A stretch of 64,000 nucleotides of DNA, from NCBI RefSeq assembly GCF_014696065.1, contig NZ_JACJPL010000026.1, positions 558,001 through 622,000 of the forward strand, in the 5' to 3' direction. This document shows positions 59,557 to 64,000 of the stretch, one piece after another; the first letter of the stretch is position 1, and each line of letters starts with the position of its first letter. Under the pieces are notes generated by a model. It was given only the letters and a program-made list of their open reading frames with translations. It had not been told where the DNA came from and made no database searches. Source of the stretch: Leptolyngbya sp. FACHB-261 (GTDB taxonomy: Bacteria; Cyanobacteriota; Cyanobacteriia; FACHB-261). The position numbers and the translations under genes are program-made.

Positions 59557-60951
59557 ATGGCACTGAACGCTGGTAAGCAAGCACGGCTGGGTAAAAGGCT
59601 ACTAAATCCACTCGTGAGAAATACAAAAGCGCTACTGGCGCGCTTGCAAGTACCACCGGGTTCTGCTGACTATGAAGCTTGGCGGCATCGCTTTCTCATG
59701 GAACGCCTTCAGTTAGGTCTATGGGTGGCCTTTGCTTGTCTGATCACGTTTGTGCTGCGCGACCTCTACAACGTAGCCTTCCCGTTGAAAGAGATGCAGG
59801 GCATGCCCCAAGAGCTGGCAGGTCTGTGGATTGTCATGGACACGCTCACGGTGCTGCTGCTACTGGCGGGTTTAGTTTTGCGCCGTACGCAGTGGGGTTA
59901 TCGCCATCCCACTGTCTTGTTTTTGGGGCTTTCCTGGTCTCTGACCTTGGTGCCTCAGGTTCTAACCACTCTTAGAGGCTTACCTCTACCCGATCTGCTG
60001 TCCTGGAGTTTGGTGTTTCTTACCCAGGCCACGCTTATTCCAATCCGCTGGCAGTTGCATCTGATCTCGCAATTAGGAGTTTTGGTTTATTACGTCGGCG
60101 TTTATTCGGCTTTGGGCTTGACCGTCATTCAAGGCCAATCCATCTATAACGTCACTATCTTTTTGTATCTCTTTTGGTTTTGCTTCATTTGCGATCTAGC
60201 TGTGTATCTGTATGAGCGTTTACAGCAAGCTGAGTTTGAATCCCGCCGCGAATTGAGAGTATTTTTGCACGCAGTTTCTCACGACCTGCGCACACCGGTC
60301 ATGGGAACCTCGATGGTTTTGCAGAAATTGTTGCAGCAGCCTACCGAGGACGTCTCTGTTACCAAAACAACTCTCCAACGTATGCTTCAGGGTAACGAAC
60401 GTCAACTGACGCTGATTAACTCACTGCTAGAAGCTCATTTGAGCGAATTGCAGGGGGTCGTTCTACACTGCGAGCCGGTGCAACTTTGTGCTCTGGTCCA
60501 GTCGGTGCTCGCCGATTTGGACCCTTTGCTAATCAAAAGTCAAGTCGTGCTGGTTAATCAGATCGCGGATGATCTACCGCTGATTCAAGCTGACCCGATT
60601 CAGCTTTGGCGCGTGTTTGGCAACCTAATCGCCAATGCCCTGAAACATAATCCCCCCGGGCTTAAGCTACTGCTCACAGCAACACCGGAGCAAAATTTTA
60701 TCCGTTGCACCATTGAGGACAATGGAATCGGCATAAACCCATCCCAGCTTCGGCGCCTATTCGAGCTGTATGTCCGCGGTACTCGCAGCCGCTACACTCC
60801 TGGTCTCGGTTTGGGCTTGTACCTTTGCCGTCAAATCATCACGGCCCATGGTGGTGATATTGGTGTAAGCAGTGAGCTCGAAGCTGGCTCAACTTTCTGG
60901 TTTACCCTGCCTTGTGCTGGACAAACCGCCTTGCCCCGAGCCTTGCCCTAA
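59557..60951 (+). CDS. Six-TM sensor histidine kinase
   Basis: 464 residues. About six TM helices between residues 50 and 220 (LWVAFACLITFVLRDLYNVA, LWIVMDTLTVLLLLAGLVLR, HPTVLFLGLSWSLTLVPQVL, LGVLVYYVGVYSALGLTVIQ), with short loops and no periplasmic domain, a layout typical of membrane-sensing kinases. HisKA phospho-His at about 242 in AVSHDLRTPVMGTSM, HATPase with FGNLIANALKHNPPG (N), DNGIGINPSQ (G1), YTPGLGLGLYLCRQI (G2). The partner regulator is not adjacent. Probably senses lipid, light-driven membrane state or a hydrophobic signal. Confidence 0.88.
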   Translation: MALNAGKQARLGKRLLNPLVRNTKALLARLQVPPGSADYEAWRHRFLMERLQLGLWVAFACLITFVLRDLYNVAFPLKEMQGMPQELAGLWIVMDTLTVLLLLAGLVLRRTQWGYRHPTVLFLGLSWSLTLVPQVLTTLRGLPLPDLLSWSLVFLTQATLIPIRWQLHLISQLGVLVYYVGVYSALGLTVIQGQSIYNVTIFLYLFWFCFICDLAVYLYERLQQAEFESRRELRVFLHAVSHDLRTPVMGTSMVLQKLLQQPTEDVSVTKTTLQRMLQGNERQLTLINSLLEAHLSELQGVVLHCEPVQLCALVQSVLADLDPLLIKSQVVLVNQIADDLPLIQADPIQLWRVFGNLIANALKHNPPGLKLLLTATPEQNFIRCTIEDNGIGINPSQLRRLFELYVRGTRSRYTPGLGLGLYLCRQIITAHGGDIGVSSELEAGSTFWFTLPCAGQTALPRALP

Positions 60952-60972
60952 ACCCGGTCTCGACGCTTGTTC

Positions 60973-61875
60973 CTACTCCACAGCCGCTGGTTGTGCTTCT
61001 GGCGCTAGAAACTCCTGCTGCTTCAGAATCTCGTAAAGGTTTACAGTCTCCTCTAGCAAGCAAGCATGGCCGCATTGGGGCAGCACCAGCGCTTTAGAAT
61101 TTGGCAACTGCTCATGCAACCACTGCACCTCAGTCACCGAAGGTAGCAAGCGATCGGCACCGCCTGCGATCAGTAAAACTGGCTGAGTGAGTTGGGCTAG
61201 CTCTTCAGGGCTGATCCGAAAGTTATATAGCAGAGACATTCGCCAGCTAGCCGTTTGGACTGGCACCATTCGCATAGCATCCAGAAGCGCGCGACGATTC
61301 GCCGTTAAGATCCGGCTGGGATTCGATAGAAACGGTAGCAGCCCCAAAGCCGCAGTTCGGTAAAGACTGTCAGGCGTGTAATTAGATAGTTGACCAAGCC
61401 AGTACAGCCAGGGTCGCCGATGGTAAGAAGAAGCCGGGTTTATCAACACGATATGGGTGAACAGCTCTGGCGCTTTGACCGCAGTGCGCAGGGCGAGACA
61501 GCCGCCGAAGGATTCCCCACATAAGTAGACCGACCGCCGCAACGGGGAACCCGGCCTAGCCTTACCCAGTTCTGCCCAGACTAACTCGACCAAAGCTGTC
61601 GCTAGACTATCCCAATCATCGTGGTTCCAAGGCGGAAGAGCCAGGCAGCGCACCTCAAAGCCCTGCTCCAGACCTGCGGTTTGCGTGTGCAGGAGCTGCC
61701 CCGTGCCGTCCATTCCGGAGGCGTAGACAAACAGGGGCCGGTCAGACTTGCTGCGCCCCTCCTGTCCCCGCGCCACGTTTACCTGCTTCGGTGTAATGAA
61801 GAAGGGGCGGTTCTGGTTCTGATTATCCTGGGCCCGGTTGGGTTCGAGCGGACTGTTGTTGTTGGAATCTGGCAT
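60973..61875 (-). CDS. Alpha/beta hydrolase resembling the N-terminal half of plant phytyl ester synthase
   Basis: 300 residues. After a polar leader (MPDSNNNSPLEPNRAQDNQN) comes LFVYASGMDGTGQLLHTQTA, CLALPPWNHDDWDSLATALV, the nucleophile elbow CGESFGGCLALRTAVKAP (Ser in GESFGG), VLINPASSYHR, LLIAGGADRLLPSVTE (Asp) and LPQCGHACLLEE (His). GESFGGCLA, the LxxPxxSNP region and ADRLLPS...WLHEQLPN follow plant PES1/2 closely from memory, in which this domain precedes a lysophospholipid acyltransferase. In this window an acyltransferase gene lies just upstream on the same strand. Phytyl or other ester formation, or lipase action, is plausible. Confidence 0.78.
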   Translation of the reverse strand: MPDSNNNSPLEPNRAQDNQNQNRPFFITPKQVNVARGQEGRSKSDRPLFVYASGMDGTGQLLHTQTAGLEQGFEVRCLALPPWNHDDWDSLATALVELVWAELGKARPGSPLRRSVYLCGESFGGCLALRTAVKAPELFTHIVLINPASSYHRRPWLYWLGQLSNYTPDSLYRTAALGLLPFLSNPSRILTANRRALLDAMRMVPVQTASWRMSLLYNFRISPEELAQLTQPVLLIAGGADRLLPSVTEVQWLHEQLPNSKALVLPQCGHACLLEETVNLYEILKQQEFLAPEAQPAAVE

Positions 61876-61974
61876 GATAATCAGCTTGTGACAGCAAGGG
61901 GCAGCTCGTACAGCAAAGCGACTAAATATCTAGGTTCTGAGCCAGCTTGGAAACCAGTAGCTCAAGAGAATAGC

Positions 61975-62742
61975 TCAGGAAAAAGCAGGACTAAAGCCAA
62001 CTGGAGTCTCTAACCGCGATTGCTGCAGCAGTTCAATCTGGTTTTGGCAGCTACGAGACAGCTCAGCCGCTACCCGACCCGCTTGACGGCCCCGATAGGC
62101 TTCTCGCTGCGCTTGGGTAATCCACACAGGCTTGCCAATCACCACCTCGACCTGACGATAAACCACCATTGGGTGCCAGCCCTCGCGTTGAAACAGTGGT
62201 TCACTGGGATCGAACCAGCTCAACAACCGCAAAGGAATGGCAGGCGGGCTCACTTCTTCCTGCGACACAATGGCCACTGGCACTACAGCTAAATCGGACA
62301 CCGGAGCCCGTAGCGCTAAATGCGCAAAGCCTCGATGAAACTTGCTCATCTGATCTGGAGCCGTGAATTGCGTCATTGGCTCACCACCCTCAGGGAAAAC
62401 CCCCACCATTTGGCGAGCCCGCAGTAGGGCACTGGCCTGTTGGAAAAAGCTTTGTTGCCGGTGGTCAGCTTCAGACAAAGGAAAGCAGCCTAACTGATTG
62501 ACCAACTCCCGCATGACGGGCACCTGGCTCATGTAGTGATGGCAGGCAAAGCGGATCGAGCGCCCCAAACCCACCATTAACAGAGGTGCATCGATAAAGC
62601 TGCGGTGATTGCTGACGACCAGCGTCGGGCCTCGCTCCGGTAGGCGGCTTTGATGATGGACCCGCACTCGCATTCCCAATAGGGAGAGCAGCAGGCGGGA
62701 GGTGTTCAGCGGGGTGCTTAGCAGCAGACTGTCCGGTAGCAT
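61975..62742 (-). CDS. PlsC-family 1-acyl-glycerol-3-phosphate acyltransferase-like protein
   Basis: 255 residues. NHRSFIDAPLLMVGLGRSIR contains the HxxxxD catalytic motif; GCFPLSEADHRQQSFFQQAS and VGVFPEGGEPM are blocks II-III of the LPLAT family, and LAVVPVAIVSQEEV block IV. It transfers fatty acids to lysophosphatidate or another acceptor at the membrane. The N-terminal hydrophobic stretch STPLNTSRLLLSLLGMRVRV can lie on the bilayer. It sits 99 bp upstream of the PES-like hydrolase, mirroring in two genes (in swapped order) the two domains fused in plant phytyl ester synthases. Confidence 0.85.
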   Translation of the reverse strand: MLPDSLLLSTPLNTSRLLLSLLGMRVRVHHQSRLPERGPTLVVSNHRSFIDAPLLMVGLGRSIRFACHHYMSQVPVMRELVNQLGCFPLSEADHRQQSFFQQASALLRARQMVGVFPEGGEPMTQFTAPDQMSKFHRGFAHLALRAPVSDLAVVPVAIVSQEEVSPPAIPLRLLSWFDPSEPLFQREGWHPMVVYRQVEVVIGKPVWITQAQREAYRGRQAGRVAAELSRSCQNQIELLQQSRLETPVGFSPAFS

Positions 62743-62996
62743 AGCGACCTGCAGGAATTAAGACTATCTTAGAGTCTCGCAATACTCCGTTACAGCATTC
62801 ATCAACCGGGCTACAGAGCTGTTTAGCAGCAAAGCTGCCTCTCCAGGCATAGCGCTTGCTACAACCGGCCTGATCAGTTCGGTATTTGCACCTAAGTACT
62901 GGCTCTGATTCACTTCCAGGCTGCGTCACAATGGAGTGAAAACAGGCAATCGTGCTACTTGCTCTTGTTGCACCAGGCCAGGAGACCCCCAAATCC

Positions 62997-63398
62997 ATGA
63001 ACGTTAACGAACCCCGTAGCTTCTCGCTAAATTTCTCTGGCCTTGGCTGCCCCTTGTTTGCCCTTTGCCTGATCTTGCTACTCAGTTCGGTGGGCTTGGG
63101 CTGGCTGGTGAAAGCCTCTTTTGTACTCTTGCTGCTCTTGCCCCTGGTGCCGGTGGTTTTGATCTACGGTTTTCAGTGGTGGTTCCGACGCAATTTAGTC
63201 ACGGCTGCCTGTCCAATCTGTAGCGTTGAGTCGCAGAATCTTAAGGGAGTGGAGTTCCGCTGTCCCAGTTGTGGTGAACCGCTAAAGGCGGAATCTCAGC
63301 AGTTTGTCCGTCTGACCCCTCCCGGCACGATTGAGGTGCAGGCCCAAACGGTTGATATCCAATCTAACGTCATCGAAATCCAAGCGCACGAAGAATAG
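62997..63398 (+). CDS. Membrane protein with C-terminal zinc ribbon
   Basis: 133 residues from ATG 62997, with AGGAG 12 bases upstream; an earlier in-frame start at 62952 adds 15 residues. Two adjacent TM segments, GLGCPLFALCLILLLSSVGL and KASFVLLLLLPLVPVVLIYG, precede a cytosolic CPIC...CPSC zinc ribbon (CPICSVESQNLKGVEFRCPS) and an acidic tail (VQAQTVDIQSNVIEIQAHEE). The function is unknown; such membrane zinc ribbons often anchor regulatory or redox partners. Immediately upstream (5 bp) of the epoxide-hydrolase-like gene. Confidence 0.75.
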   Translation: MNVNEPRSFSLNFSGLGCPLFALCLILLLSSVGLGWLVKASFVLLLLLPLVPVVLIYGFQWWFRRNLVTAACPICSVESQNLKGVEFRCPSCGEPLKAESQQFVRLTPPGTIEVQAQTVDIQSNVIEIQAHEE

Positions 63399-63403
63399 AT
63401 AGC

Positions 63404-64000
63404 ATGACCGCCCTCGCCGCTGGCTGGCAGCACCAATTTGTTGAAACCAATGGAATTCGTCTGCACTGCGTACTGCAGGGCGAAGGCGACCTCGTGGTTT
63501 TGTTGCATGGCTTTCCTGAGTTTTGGTATTCCTGGCGCCACCAAATTCCGGTTCTCGCCAAACACTTTAAGGTCGTTGCACCTGATCTACGAGGCTACAA
63601 CGACTCCGATAAGCCGGAAAGTGGCTACGACATGCAGACCCTGATGGATGACATACGGGGTCTCATTACCGCTCTAGGCTACAAGCGCGCTCACATCGTC
63701 GCCCATGACTGGGGTGGCTCGATTGCCTGGCATTTGGCCCAGCAATACCCCAAAGTTGTGGATCGACTGGTGGTGCTGAACTGCCCTCACCCCCAGCGGA
63801 TGGTTCAAGAACTGGTCACTAACCTAGATCAGTTGCGTCGCAGCTGGTACTTCCTGGGCTTTCAGGTGCCCTGGTTACCGGAGTGGTTAATCCAGCGCAA
63901 TCTCAATGAGTTTGTGCGTCGTCTGTTTCAGGAACAAGCGATTCGCAAAGGCGCTTTTTCTTCGCGAGACATCGAGATTTATCAGGCGGCTCTGGCTAAG
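63404..64000 (+). CDS. Epoxide-hydrolase-like alpha/beta hydrolase, 3' end outside window
   Basis: The frame runs from ATG 63404 to the last base, 199 codons without a stop. It starts MTALAAGWQHQFVETNGIRL, with the oxyanion motif HGFPEFWYSWRHQ near residue 36, VVAPDLRGYNDSDKP and the nucleophile elbow HDWGGSIAWHLAQ (Asp as nucleophile), which is the epoxide hydrolase/haloalkane dehalogenase type rather than the Ser type. The cap domain starts near residue 140 and the catalytic Asp/His of the C-terminus lie beyond the window. It follows the zinc-ribbon gene by 5 bp. Confidence 0.85.
   Translation, partial: MTALAAGWQHQFVETNGIRLHCVLQGEGDLVVLLHGFPEFWYSWRHQIPVLAKHFKVVAPDLRGYNDSDKPESGYDMQTLMDDIRGLITALGYKRAHIVAHDWGGSIAWHLAQQYPKVVDRLVVLNCPHPQRMVQELVTNLDQLRRSWYFLGFQVPWLPEWLIQRNLNEFVRRLFQEQAIRKGAFSSRDIEIYQAALAK

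Noticed and set aside
59340-59576. 78-codon frame upstream of the histidine kinase
   Set aside because: It overlaps the kinase start by 20 bases and shows no domain; probably chance.

Overview
The window is a 64 kb piece of a cyanobacterial chromosome. The evidence is a HetZ-family protein, a PatA-like response regulator, a Pix/Pil-type chemosensory cluster with a CheA-REC hybrid, a DICT-domain sensor, pentapeptide-repeat proteins, and interspersed palindromes of the kind found between cyanobacterial genes. HetZ and the PatA-like protein point to a filamentous lineage, but nothing here proves heterocyst formation. The HIP1 octamer GCGATCGC, abundant in many cyanobacteria, was noticed only twice. 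I saw no rRNA, tRNA, CRISPR array, prophage or intact insertion sequence.

Layout. 1-5.1 kb: small redox and small-ligand genes (zinc-less MDR reductase, VOC protein, two SDRs, two NTF2-fold proteins) and a decayed IS66-like transposase remnant. 5.3-8.4 kb: Ni/Co transporter and partner membrane protein, HAD phosphatase, Fur-family regulator, and opposite it the truncated start of a Dps/ferritin-like gene. 8.4-10.8 kb: pentapeptide protein and an SDR/MerR divergent pair with a MerR-type promoter. 10.9-15.4 kb: accessory segment with a methyltransferase, a SLATT-like protein beside a five-TM protein, 1.3 kb of non-coding repeats, and a coupled pair of unknown genes. 15.4-24.3 kb: cupin, threonine aldolase/LysR, acetate kinase, cNMP-binding protein, phosphoketolase, TldD. 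24.4-33.2 kb: histidine kinase, then the NAD genes pncA (divergent), pncB, nadD, nrtR, nadE and a lipoprotein. 33.5-40.8 kb: membrane proteins, GH13 amylase, YccF, DUF2993, DICT-HD protein, pentapeptide protein, YciO/YrdC protein. 41-54.2 kb: hetZ, PatA-like regulator, HD protein, TauE/SafE permease, CheY-CheW-MCP-CheA-CheW. 54.2-64 kb: membrane hydrolase, zinc alcohol dehydrogenase, HAS-barrel/NurA pair, histidine kinase, an alpha/beta hydrolase and acyltransferase resembling the two halves of plant phytyl ester synthase, zinc-ribbon protein, and an epoxide-hydrolase-like gene cut by the window end.

Strongest regulatory result: the pncA/pncB intergenic region holds two 21-bp imperfect palindromes with the same GT-N7-AC core and the same right half (ACTATAA), which fits NrtR, encoded two genes downstream with a Nudix box that has lost its catalytic glutamates. 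The best candidates for undescribed biology are the SLATT/five-TM pair, the HAS-barrel/NurA pair without its ATPase, the split phytyl-ester-synthase-like pair, and the unknown pair at 14.7-15.4 kb. No complete new system can be claimed from sequence alone.
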